From: Mesotaenium endlicherianum
Taxonomy: Eukaryota > Streptophyta > Zygnematophyceae > Zygnematales > Mesotaeniaceae
DNA: 64,000 nucleotides
Direction: 5' to 3'
Assembly: GCA_009602735.1 (NCBI GenBank)
Contig: WELA01006130.1
Location: 336,228 to 400,227 of the forward strand
The notes beneath the pieces were generated by a model that saw only the letters and a program-made list of their open reading frames with translations, had not been told where the DNA came from and did not search any database. The stretch's first letter is position 1. Each line of letters begins with the position of its first letter. The position numbers and the translations under genes were made by a program. Below are positions 11,773 to 22,241 of this stretch, in pieces.

Positions 11773-13462
11773 ATGGTAAGAACAAGGTCTCAAACTAGCA
11801 TCTCTCGAGACATGGAAAACCAGGATAACGAGAATGTCGAAAACCAGGCTGAAAGCCATGTAGCGGGAACCCGTACTTATTCTGAAGCAGTGGCAGATAT
11901 TGCAGCTAGAGAGGCTGCAGACGAGGCAGTTGCTATTGCCGCAGTCGCAGCACAGCATGCTGAGGAGGAGAGAGCCAGATTAGAAGCTGAACAATAGCAA
12001 AGGCCGCTGAAGATACAGAAAGCAGAGAAGGACAGCCAGCAGACGAGCGCAGTGTCGACGAACTTATGGCAGCAAGGGCCAATGTCCGGAACCCACCTCC
12101 TGATGTGCAACTCAATGTGCCTCTAGGTCAAAATCGTGACCGGCTGAATGCAGCAGGAATTGCTGCTACAGGAGCAAGAGGGACTGTTGAGGACACTACT
12201 CAGCGAGTGGATGCCACTACTATTGCTGCTGCATTTGCTGGACTTCCACCTCAGAGTGCAGATTTGGGAGCATTATTTGTGCAAATGCAATCGCAGATGG
12301 CGAGCATGTACCAGTCCCAACAGGAGGACAAAAGAATCATAATGTCTTTGTTGCGTGATAGAGACAAATTGAGTTCTCAAACCATTGATGGTGGTGGCAG
12401 AGGGCCTAGTAAACCTAGGCCAAAGCCTCCCCAGGGCTATGATCCGGAAAGAAACAAAGTATTACCTGATCAAGTTTCTCGCTGATGTTGAGCAGTGGCT
12501 GGAAAACTACCCACAACTGCAAGATTACAAGAAGGTCAGGCATATTGGTGCGCTACTGAAAGGCAGTGCAGCAGACTGGTGGCTGTACGGGAAAGGAGAG
12601 CGTAAGGCTTAGCAACTCGGTGACCCTACTTGGGTAGAGTTTGTCGAGAAAGTGCATGAGAAGGTTGTTGTCATCAATGAGCAGGAGAAAGCTATCTATG
12701 CAATGATCTCCTTGACACTGAAGCAGACCACTTCAGTTGCTGAGTTTGCTGAAAAGTTATAGGAGAACATGATGAAGCAGCCAGACTTGCCTGAGCGGTA
12801 TAGGATAACATACTTAAGGTATGGCTTGAAATCCAAAGTCTCAGATCATTCTGCTGAAAAGAAATATGAGAAATTGGCTGACTTGATTCAGAATGCTGAT
12901 GCCTGGGATCAGCGGCAATTAAATCACAAGCGCCAGAGTAATGCTTTGGTGTCTAAGAATGCAATTGAAGGAGACCAGGCTGATGACAATCAGGGTGATG
13001 AGTATGAGTATGAGAATAATGCTAAATAGTCTAGAGGAAGAGGTGGTTACTCTCAAAGTGGCTAACAAAGAGGTGGTGGTAGGATTAAGCCGAGATCGGC
13101 CTCAGCAAAATCTATTTGCTTCCATTGCCAGCAGCTAGGTCACTACAGAGATCAGTGTCCAGTCAAGCACCTTCCAAAGGTCGAGAGAAAGGACCAGCCA
13201 TTAAAAACAGCAACAGTCAGTAATCCAGTCTACTGACTGTGAGGATGCTAGAGATAGTGAGTCGTCACTAGCTGCTCTCACAGCAGGTATTATGGGTCCT
13301 GCTCAACTGGATACACTATGCATGCCTAAAAAACAGATGAAGAAGACCATCAGCAATATAGATTACCAGAGAGTGCACACTCTGGATGATCTTGTTCCAC
13401 CTGATGTCCAACATTTTTTTGCTAAGTCAGGAGAACAATGCGAAAGTCACAATAAGTCAGTC
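11773..13462 (+). pseudogene. gag: Degenerate gag and start of pol, outer family Q element
   Basis: Begins MVRTRSQTSISRDMENQ, the family Q Gag start. It continues with Ala/Glu-rich coiled-coil-like sequence, a capsid-like region and a CCHC-type knuckle remnant near 13110-13155 (CFHCQQLGHYRDQC). The frame is broken by several stops and frameshifts, for example TAG at 11995-11997 and TAG at 12610-12612. Comparison with the intact minus-strand Gag at 36286-37737 shows these are secondary losses. The sequence runs into the protease-proximal region and stops at 13462, where the nested element is inserted. It resumes at 22242. Confidence 0.8.
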
Positions 13463-14183
13463 TGTAATGAATCAGTATATTGGTTGACATAATATTCATT
13501 TAAATAATATAGTTAAATAAGTTCAACCTGCTGAACTCTAGTTAATGAGCAGTCTGCTGGACTTTATATTTAATATCAGTTTAATAACTCGGCCGGAAGT
13601 AGCAGGGTGGTGTCACCTTAAGTCAGCTTGCTAACACATTCTTTGACAGCCAGCTGACTTCCGTACTCGGTAGCAGCGAAATGCCTCGGTATGCATCTAA
13701 GTGTGGTATGCTAGATGAATGGCCAGATGACATCCCTATCATAGATGGCGATTCGGGATGATGGGAGATGGCGGTGGATTTGGTTAACCGAGGTCCTACC
13801 AACGTGGTTAACTCCCGGGTAGGCGGTGCCATCGCATTGACCGTTGAACAGTAAACTCATTCCATGTACATATGCTAGGCATTGCTCTTGAGTTCGGCAT
13901 TCGGAAACGAGGCCAACGCTCTTGTACAGCTTACTGAGAGCGATCTGAATCCAAGGCGAGAAGCCATTGATACGCACTGTCTTCTAACCTTGCTTATGTA
14001 TGAGTTTACTGATTTGCATTATTGATGCTAGTTTACTCGCATTTGAAATACGAGTATTATTCACTGCTAGTGTGTTGCCCTTTGCCGTTTAACCAGTTAA
14101 CGAAAATTACCATAAAGATTACTTGCGAATATAAGAATCTTTATTAATTGTTAATCGCTTATTTGGTAAGACGATTCATTTCA
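13463..14183 (+). repeat. 5' LTR of the nested family Q element
   Basis: 721 bp with termini TGTAATGAATC and GATTCATTTCA, matched by 21520-22241. The primer-binding site TGGTATCGGAGC follows at 14185-14196 and equals that of family P. Confidence 0.95.
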
Positions 14184-14184
14184 G

Positions 14185-14196
14185 TGGTATCGGAGC
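14185..14196 (+). other. Primer-binding site of the nested family Q element
   Basis: TGGTATCGGAGC, one base after the 5' LTR. It is one mismatch from the plant initiator-Met tRNA complement. Confidence 0.85.
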
Positions 14197-14217
14197 AGTT
14201 ATCACAATCTTCTTTGT

Positions 14218-15682
14218 ATGGACAAGGTCTCAAATTAGCAACTCTCGAGACATGGAGAACCGAGATAACAAGAATGTCAAAAACTAGGCGGTAAACCATG
14301 TAGCGGGAAACCGTACCTATTCTGAAGCAGTAGCAGATACTGCAGCTAGGGAGGCTGCAGATGAGGCAGCTGCTATTGCCGCAATCGCAGCACAGCAAGC
14401 TGAGGAGGAGAGAGCCAGGCTAGAAGCTGAACAATTAGCAAAGGCCACTGAAGATACATAAAGGAGGGAAAGACAGCCAGCTGACGAGCGCACTGTCGAG
14501 GAACTTACGGCATCAAGGGCCAATGTTCTGAATCCACCTCCTGCTGTACAACTCAATGTACCCCTAGGTCAAATACATGACCGGTTGAATGCGTCAGGAA
14601 TTGCTGCTGGAGGAGCGAGAGGGACTGTTGAGGACACTACTCAGCGAGTAGATGCCAATGCAGCTGCTGCATTTGCTAATCTACCACCCCAGAGTGTAGA
14701 CTTGGGAGCATTGTTCGTTCACATGCAGTCGCAAATGGCGACGATACATTAGTCCCAACAGAAGGACAAAAGAATCATAATGTCCCTACTGCGAAACAGA
14801 GACCAACTGGGGTCTCAAACCACTAGTGGTGGTGGCCGAGGGCCCAGTAAGCCCAAGCCGGAACCTCCCCAGAAATATGATCCTGAGGGAAATAGAAAAT
14901 ATTACCTGATCAAGTTTCTCGCGGATGTTGAGCAGTGGCTGGAGAACTACCCAGAACTGCAAGATTACGAGAAAGTCAGGCACACCGGTGCGCTACTGAA
15001 AGGCAGTGCCGCAGACTGGTGGCTTTACTGGAAAGAAGAGCGTAAGGCTCGGCAACTCGGTGACCCTACGAGGGGAGAGTTTGTCGAGAAGTTGCATGAG
15101 AAGTTTGATGTCATCAACCAGCAGGAGAAAGCTATCTATGCGATGATCTCCCTGACACTGAAGCAGACCACTTTAGTTGCTCAAAAGGTCCAGGAGAACA
15201 TGATGAAACAGCCAGACTTGCCAGAACAATATAGGATAGCATACTTCAGGTATGGCTTGAAATCCGAAGTCTCTGGTCATTTCGCTGAGAAGAAGTATGA
15301 GAAACTGGCTGACCTGATCCAGGATGCGGATGCCTGGGATCTGCAGCAGTTCAATCACAAGCGCCAGAGTAATGCTTTGGTGTCTAAGATTGTCAAAAAG
15401 CCCCACGGTTCCTACAATGCAATTGAAAGAGACCAGGATGAGGATGATCAGGGTGATGGATAAGGGTATGAGTATAATGCCATACAGTCTAGAGGTAGAG
15501 GTGGTTCCTCTCGAGGCGGCTATGGAAGAGGTGGTGGTAGAACTAAGCCGAGACCAGCCTCAGCAAAATCTACTTGCTACCATTGTCAGCAGGTGGGCCA
15601 CTACAGAGAACAGTGTCCAGTCAAGCACCTTTCGAAGGTCGAGAGAAAAGACCAGCCTTTAGAAGACAGCAACGGTCACTAA
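14218..15682 (+). pseudogene. gag: Degenerate gag of the nested family Q element
   Basis: Homologous to the intact family Q Gag (36286-37737 minus). The original start has lost bases: the reading after 14218 begins with the RTRSQ-equivalent out of frame. An Ala-rich N-terminus, a capsid-like region (the longest clean stretch is 14780-15463, including WLENYPELQDYEKVRH and ADWWLYWKEERKARQ) and a CCHC knuckle [14 protein letters not shown] at about 15576-15617 are visible. In-frame stops occur at about 14285, 14459, 14750 and 15461. The normal Gag stop would be at about 15680, overlapping pol in the -1 frame, as in family P, though no canonical slippery heptamer is evident here. Confidence 0.85.
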
Positions 15683-18600
15683 TCCAGTCTACTGACTATG
15701 AGGATGCTAGAGATAGTGAGTCGTCACTAGCTGCCCTCGTAGCAGGTATTATGGGTCCTGCTGAACTGGATTCACTATGCATGCCTGACAACCAGATAAA
15801 GGAGACCATCAGCAATATAGACATCCAGAGAGTGCACACTCTGGATGCTCTTGTTCCACCTGATGTCCAACATTTCTTTGCTACGTCAGGAGAACAATGC
15901 GAAAGTCAGGAAAAGACAGTCCCCCTTATCCTACTGCATTGCATGATTGCAGGTAGGAAGGTGAGGGCATTTGTTGACGGAGGGGCGTCACATACTTTTA
16001 TCCACAAGGACTTAGTTAAGCGGCTAAGGCTGCCTACTGTCACCCAAGGGAATAGAAAAATATTCCTTGGAGATGCCTCAAGTATCCCGGGAGGAGTTAT
16101 AACCAAGCCTATTGAGGTCGAATTAGGTTCTGGCATTGCAGTTCTAACTGAAACGCTTACATTTGAGGTACTCAACACTGGCTTTTATGATCTCGTGCTA
16201 GGGATGTCCTGGCTTAATAGACATCAAGCTGAAGTGTGTTGGAGCAGAGGTACAGTTAAAGTGAGAGGAGCCAGTGATGGGCAGACTCACGCGGCACCCA
16301 CAAGTGCTCTTTCTCTTGTCCTGTGTGGATCGCAACTGAAGGAAAAAAAGAGGCTTCCAGAAGGATGCAAGTTGCTGAATGCAATGGAGTTCGTCAAAAG
16401 CTGGAACCAGAAGGAAGACAGAATGTTCTGTCTGCTGCTAAGAGAGGTACCTCCTCAACCTGAAGAAGTGGTTGAGAAAAAGGTAAGCCCTCCGGAGCAC
16501 CCTACTGCTGCAAAAATTGTTGCTCAGTACACGGATGTATTTAATATGCCTCCAGGACTACCCCCTAAGAGGGAAGTAGATCATAGGATTGATTTATTAC
16601 CTGGGTGTCAGCCACCTTGGCAACGCACGTATGGCTTGTCTTATGTGGAGAGCGAGGAGTTGAAAACACAGATTGCAGAGCTTGAGGAAAATGGTTATAT
16701 TTCTCCCAGTAAATCACCTTACGGCGCACCCATCCTATTTGTTAAGAAAAAGGATGGCAGTGTGCGGATGTGTGTGGATTACAGAGCCCTGAACAGAATT
16801 ACAGTAAAGAACAAGTATGCTTTACCCAGGATCGAGGACTTGCTTGATACCCTGTCTGGTGCTTAGGTGTTCAATAAGATAGATCTCAAGAGTGGTTATC
16901 ATCAAATCAGAATTGCTGAGGGGGATGAACACAAGACTGCCTTCCGCACACGTTATGGACACTATGAGTTCAACGTGATGCCATTTGGACTGACTAATGC
17001 TCCTGCCACCTTCATGGGTGCTATGAATGACATTTTCAGACCTTATTTGGATAAGTTTGTGCAAGTTTTCCTGGATGATATTTAATTTTTTCTAAAGATG
17101 AAGCTAAGCACACTGTACACTTAAAGACAGTCCTGGACACTCTAAGAACAAATCACTTATATGCTAAAATGAGCAAGTGTGATTTCTTTAAAGACAGTAT
17201 TGAATTCTTAGGCCACATTGTCAGTAAAAAGGGCATCAGCGTGGATCCTAAGAAAGTCCAGACCATAAGAGACTGGCCAGTACTACAGTCTGTCTCTGAA
17301 GTTAGATCCTTCCTCGGGTTAGCTAACTACTACAGGAGATTTATTGAGAATTATTCCACAAAGGCCAGTAAACTGACCGACCTTACTAAGAAAGACATCG
17401 GGTATGTGTGGGGGGAAGAGCAGCAGGCTGCCTTCCAGACCCTTAAAGATGCCCTTTGTTCTGCCCCAGTGCTAGCTGTGTCTGACCCCAGCGAACCGGT
17501 GCAGGTGGTTACTGATGCCTCTGACTTTGCCATGGGTGCTATTTTGTTGCAGCCTGCTGACAAACCCACAAAGGATGGTAAGGTACGGCAGGAGTGGCAT
17601 CCTGTGTTCTATGAGTCTATGAACTTTAATCCAGCGGAGATTAATTACTCAGTGCATGATAAAGAGCTGCTAGCTATCATTCATGTGCTCAAACAGTGGA
17701 GAGCATACTTACATGGTAAAGCTTTTAAGGTGATTACAAATCATCTAGCTCTGACTCACTTTCAGAAGAAGTCCAAGCTGTCGAGGAGGGAGAACCGCTG
17801 GAGCCAGATGCTGGAGCAGTTCCAAGTCCAGATCGACTACAAACCAGGGAAGTTGAATCCTGCTGATGCACTCTCTAGAACCTGACTTGCAAGAAAGGAA
17901 CTTCAGTCAGCATGTCGTAGATAAAGTCCTGTGTGCACTCACTTCACTAAAGGTGAAAAAGTCCTTCCTAGAACAACTTAGGAAAGCCTACCTTTCTGAC
18001 CCAACATTTGAGCCCTGCCCCACTACTGGTGTGTGTCGTGCTACTGCACTCGGGTATAAGCTGAAGGGAGGGATCTGGGTGACTGAAACCACTTCAGGCA
18101 GGCTGAAGCTGGTCATTCCTAATAACTTCGAAATAAGGTCTCTCTTACTGAGTCAAGCTCATGACAGTCTCCTGGGTGGACATTTGGGGCAGGCCAAAAC
18201 TGTTGGCAAACTGGCAAGACATTATCATTGGGAGGGGTTACCCCGGGAGGTCTTGAAATATGACAAGTCCTGTGACCAGTGTCAGAGGAATAAGACTCGG
18301 CACACACCACCAGGAGGTCTCTTGCAACCACTGCCCATCCCAGCTGGACGCTGGGAAACTATATCCATGGACTGGGTGGTCTCACTACCAAGAACTGCCA
18401 ACGGGCATGATTCAATACTGGTAGTCGTGGATAAACTGACAAAAATGGTCATTTTCATCCCCACAACGGTCAAAGTAATTGCACTCGAAACAGCGAGGCA
18501 ATTTACAACCATGTAGTATGCCAACATGGGCTACCTTCTAATATCATCTCAGACAGAGACTCAAAATTCACCTCTAAGTTCTGGAGAGCTTTAATGGGGT

Positions 18601-19470
18601 GAATGGGAGTCAAACAGCTGCTCAGCACAGCAAACCACCCTCAAACTGATGGGCAGACTGAAAGAACTAACCGAGTTCTGCAGGAGGTGCTGAGCATATA
18701 TTAACCAAAACCAAGATAATTGGGATGACCTGTTGCCTCAAATTCAGTTTGCGGTCAACAGTGCAGTGCACGCGTCAACGGGCAAGACTCCTTTTGAACT
18801 CAGCCTGGGTAGAGTCCCTAANGCCCCTAAGTCTCTTTTAGATGTACTGGGGGAGTCTTTAACTGACCCGGAAGGGATTGACAACCCGGTCTCCCTCCAC
18901 TTAACTCAGGAGTTTGCAGACACCCTGTCAGAAGTCCAACAAAACCTGCACAAAGCCCAAGAAAACCAACAAAAATACGCTAATCAACACCGTCGGGAGC
19001 TGACATTTTCCAAGGGCGATTTAGTCAAACTGCATTCTCAGCACCTGTACCTCCCTGGTGTGGTCAAGAAAAAGCTTGGCCCTGTCGGGGTCGGTCCATA
19101 TTCGGTGGTACGTCGTGTCGGTCAAAATGCTTACAAACTCAACATGTCAGCTGAATACAATGGTCACTCTGTCTTTAATGTCTCCTTCCTGGAACCATAC
19201 ATCAAAGGTGATACGCTGTTCACAGGTCGGTTACCGGTCCAACCGGGACCGGTCCTCGCTGTCCGAAACGGCGATCCTGAGGAATATGAGGTCGATGAGA
19301 TTTTAGACGCTCGCTCGGTCCGTCGATCGTCTAAATATGTCATGAAGTACCTCATCCGATGGAAGGGTTACGATGCCTCTGGGGACACTTGGGAATTCAA
19401 AGACCAGCTGACCAATGCCAAAGGGGCGTTGAAACGGTTCCACCTTCGGGCGGCTGGGGCACCTCCCTAA
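15574..19470 (+). pseudogene. pol: Degenerate pol of the nested family Q element
   Basis: Protease with [11 protein letters not shown] near 15967-16000; RT beginning near 16570 ([13 protein letters not shown]); RNase H ([12 protein letters not shown], about 17506); integrase zinc finger ([10 protein letters not shown], about 18160) with CDQCQ; catalytic Asp in SMDWVV; and a C-terminal chromodomain (YEVDEILDAR ... YLIRWKGYD, about 19280-19380). The frame is broken by TAG at 16864-16866 in RT, a one-base loss at the LDDIL active-site motif near 17085, a short deletion near 17880, a frameshift and stop near 18514, and a lost block around 18600. An N at 18832 sits beside a small local irregularity. 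It is not translatable as one protein. Confidence 0.9.
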
Positions 19471-19518
19471 CAGTCATTTCAGTTGACATGGGAAGGTGAC
19501 AGGAGGTCCTGTCTCCAT

Positions 19519-19535
19519 ATAAGTTGGAGGGGGAT
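19519..19535 (+). promoter_or_regulatory. Internal purine tract resembling the terminal PPT
   Basis: AAGTTGGAGGGGGA is followed directly by TGTGACAG, shortly after the pol stop. The terminal polypurine tract just before the 3' LTR (21508-21519) is nearly the same string, and a third similar string lies at about 19580-19592. This position would be expected for a former 3' LTR boundary, so the downstream ORF3 block may have been added behind an ancestral polypurine tract. Confidence 0.45.
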
Positions 19536-19785
19536 GTGACAGTTAGTGACAGTTGTGACAGGCAGCCCACCTTTAAAATTAAGTTGGAGGGAGTGGTATT
19601 CTCTGATCACCATATTACACACTCAACCTGCGCTCACACTCACTTGCTCTCTAACTCAATTTTCCCTTATATTCACTCACACCAGGTATTCCACACTAGG
19701 AACTCTCCCAATCGCGTTCCTCTTCATCATGGGCATTCAGTAGCGGCAAAATATCATGACTTCACTAACTGCATTGTGTTTATGA

Positions 19786-21478
19786 TTGAGCAGGATGACT
19801 CAAAAGTCGGAACTCAAGACGAAGAGAAGGGCGGAAGAGGCACATGTAGAATACTTGCAATTCCGTGGAGACATCGAATCATCTTCCATCTCCGCTCGAG
19901 AATCACAACGACTCCAACAACAGCGGGAGGCACAGAAGAAGGAGGAGGAGGAACAGGCCAGACTGAGGCAGGAAGAAATGGACAGAAAAGCTGCAGAGGA
20001 GGCTAAGAAAGCAGAGGAGGAGAGGCAAGCTGAAGAACAGAAGAAGAACAGAGGAGAATCAGCAGCTACCGCTACAGCTGGGCAAGGGCTTTGATCTACT
20101 GGAGGAGGCCTTCAAGTATGCCCAGAGAAGTCGCAGTGAGTCGCAGAAGGAAATCCTCCAGAGGGAAGGGGAGACATCCAAAAACTTTGACAAGTATATA
20201 GAGGTCAGCACAGGGCTCCTCCTCTACCACAATTATGCCAGGATGTAAGGATATACGGTCAGAGAGGCCCAGGCAATGGCCCAGGTGAACGAAGCAGGGG
20301 CTGTCTCGATTCTTGGTATCTGGGGGGAAGATAGGGTCATCAGGATAATCCCCATGGATGCGGACAGCTTCAAGGACTCAACACCCCATAACAGGTTCAA
20401 GGCCATGCACAATGAGGTGGAGAGGAGGAGCTGGGAATTCTTGGCCAGAGAAACCAGTCAGCTGGACTTTGCAGGGCACTGGTACCCTTGCACTCTCAAA
20501 AAGACAAACGCTGCCTTCTTCCAAAAGCCCACTGATTGGCGGTGGATGACCATCAACATGAGGGACCAGCAGAATGACAGGGCGACGGATGAGGATTTCC
20601 TGACAGACCTAAAGGGGAACATAGTATTGCCCCCTCACATTGCGGCTTGGGACCCAAGATTGGATGGAGTCAGAGACTGCATGAGCCAAGAGATGCAGGG
20701 GGACAGAAACAGGGCCCGAGAGTCATTCTCCAATGGGAAGCACGCTTATGCCAAATGGGCAAGTAAGCAGGGGGAAAAGGACCTCTATGCGGTCCGGACT
20801 CAGCAGCCCCCACCAGCACCCAAAAGGGGAAGGTCAGTAGGATATTCTTTTTCTCGGGAAGAGCTGGAGCAACTGACAGAAGAGACCCCAGAAGTCTCAG
20901 AGGAACCCGGGGACTGAGAGGAGGAGGAGTCAGAGGAAGACGAGGAGGAAGGCAAGGAGGAGGACACTAGCCCCGCCGTGATCCTGACGCCTCCCACATC
21001 CCCTGTAAGGGAGAAGACGGGGTTGGCCATGCAGCAACTCGCTGAAGAGGAGGATATCACTTGGCTGGGGACAGCCAGAGGACAGACTCCATCTCCAGGC
21101 AAGGAGACCCAGTCAGACAGGGCAGACAGGAGGGCTGCTCGGGAGATAGCCAGAGGCCTGCCAGCATCTCCCTCGCAGAGAGGGCATGTACCTTGGCTCA
21201 TGTCATGCAACATCCTTCTGGGATGCCGGTATACGTACCTGTCAATTTGAGGGCTGCCCAGGAGAAGGCTGCCTCCCTTCAGTTTCAGACTGTGCAGGAG
21301 GCAACAGCCCAGTTACTGCGTTCTCCGCCGGGTCCTTACACGGAACCTCCCTCTCTGACAGGCTTCAGAAGACCCCAAGACAGGAGGAGGTCTGGCCCCC
21401 CTGAGTATAGGGCCTCAGGGCATCTCCCTCCTAATGGCAGTAGGCTGGGGACGGAAGGGACAGCACGCTGTTATTAGT
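19786..21478 (+). pseudogene. ORF3: additional 3' ORF of family Q, broken
   Basis: No known family is recognised. Readable pieces in order: 19786-20094 is a charged Glu/Lys/Gln-rich segment with strong coiled-coil character; about 20080-20245, in another frame, contains LLEEAFKYAQRSRSES; 20276-20917 is 214 residues with SILGIWGEDRVIRIIP and DWRWMTINMRDQQ, ending in an acidic tract; the C-terminal piece crosses another frameshift near 21195 and ends GFRRPQDRRRS. The last 140 or so residues align with 26367-26801 of the outer element, so this is a genuine family ORF and not chance. No membrane segment is visible, so it is not an obvious envelope gene. It occupies the env position, between the chromodomain and the 3' LTR. 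A GTATTCC...GAGCAG pair upstream (about 19686-19793) could be an intron, suggesting a spliced transcript. Confidence 0.6.
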
Positions 21479-21507
21479 GTTATAGTTGTCGAGACGACAA
21501 CATGATA

Positions 21508-21519
21508 AGTTGGAGGGAT
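21508..21519 (+). other. Polypurine tract of the nested family Q element
   Basis: The purine-rich string AGTTGGAGGGAT directly precedes the 3' LTR start TGTAATG at 21520, the standard place for plus-strand priming. Confidence 0.7.
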
Positions 21520-22241
21520 TGTAATGAATCAGTTTATTGGTTGACATAATATTCATTTAAATAATATAGTTAAATAAGTTCAGCCTGCTGAACCTTAGTT
21601 AATGAGCAATCTGCTGGACTTCATATTTAATATCAGTTTAATAACTCGGCCGGAAGTAGCAGGGTGGTGTCACCTTAAGTCAGCTTGCTGACACATTCTT
21701 TGACATTCCAGCTGACTTCCGTACTCGGTAGCAGCAAACTGCCTTGGTATGCACTTAAGTGTGGTATGCAAGATGAATGGCCAGATGACATCCCTATGAT
21801 GGATGGCGATTCGAGATGATGGGAGATGGCGGTGGATTTGGTTATTCGAGGTCCTACCAACGTGGTTAACTCCCGGGTAGGCGGTGCCATCGCACTGACC
21901 GTTGAACAGTAAACTCATTCCATGTACATATGCTAGGCATTGCTCTCGAGTTTGGCATTCGGAAAGGAGGCCAACGCTCTTGTACAGCTTACTGAGAGCG
22001 ATCTGCATCCAAGGCGAGAAGCCATTGATACGCACTGTCTTCTAACCTTGCTTACGTATGAGTTCACTGATTTGCATTATTGATGCTAGTTTACTCGCAT
22101 TTGACTTACGAGTATTATTTACTGCTAGTGTGTTGTCCTTTGCCGTTTAACCAGTTAACGAAAAATACCATAAAGATTACTTGCTGAAATAAAGATCTAT
22201 ATTAATTATTAATTGCCTATTTGGTAAGACGATTCATTTCA
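21520..22241 (+). repeat. 3' LTR of the nested family Q element
   Basis: 722 bp, TGTAATGAATC to GATTCATTTCA, followed at once by the target duplication CAGTC and the resumed protease region of the outer element. Confidence 0.95.

Larger units (their letters stand above)
13463..22241 (+). mobile_element. Nested family Q Ty3/gypsy element with extra 3' ORF
   Basis: An 8,779-bp element with LTRs at 13463-14183 and 21520-22241, flanked by a perfect 5-bp target duplication CAGTC (13458-13462 and 22242-22246). Its structure is LTR, PBS, gag, pol (protease to chromodomain), a purine tract at about 19519, an additional ORF3 region, a terminal purine tract and an LTR. LTR divergence is around 5% by eye, so it is older than family P copy 1. 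It carries stops and frameshifts in both gag and pol and is not autonomous. It is inserted in the protease region of a relative from the same family. Confidence 0.93.

Noticed and set aside
14218-15682. Canonical slippery site between gag and pol of family Q
   Set aside because: The overlap is in the -1 phase, but no X XXY YYZ heptamer in the gag frame was found near the expected place (about 15640-15680).
19786-21478. ORF3 as a retroviral envelope gene
   Set aside because: The position fits, but no signal peptide, transmembrane segment or fusion-peptide-like region is visible; the sequence is charged and coiled-coil-like.
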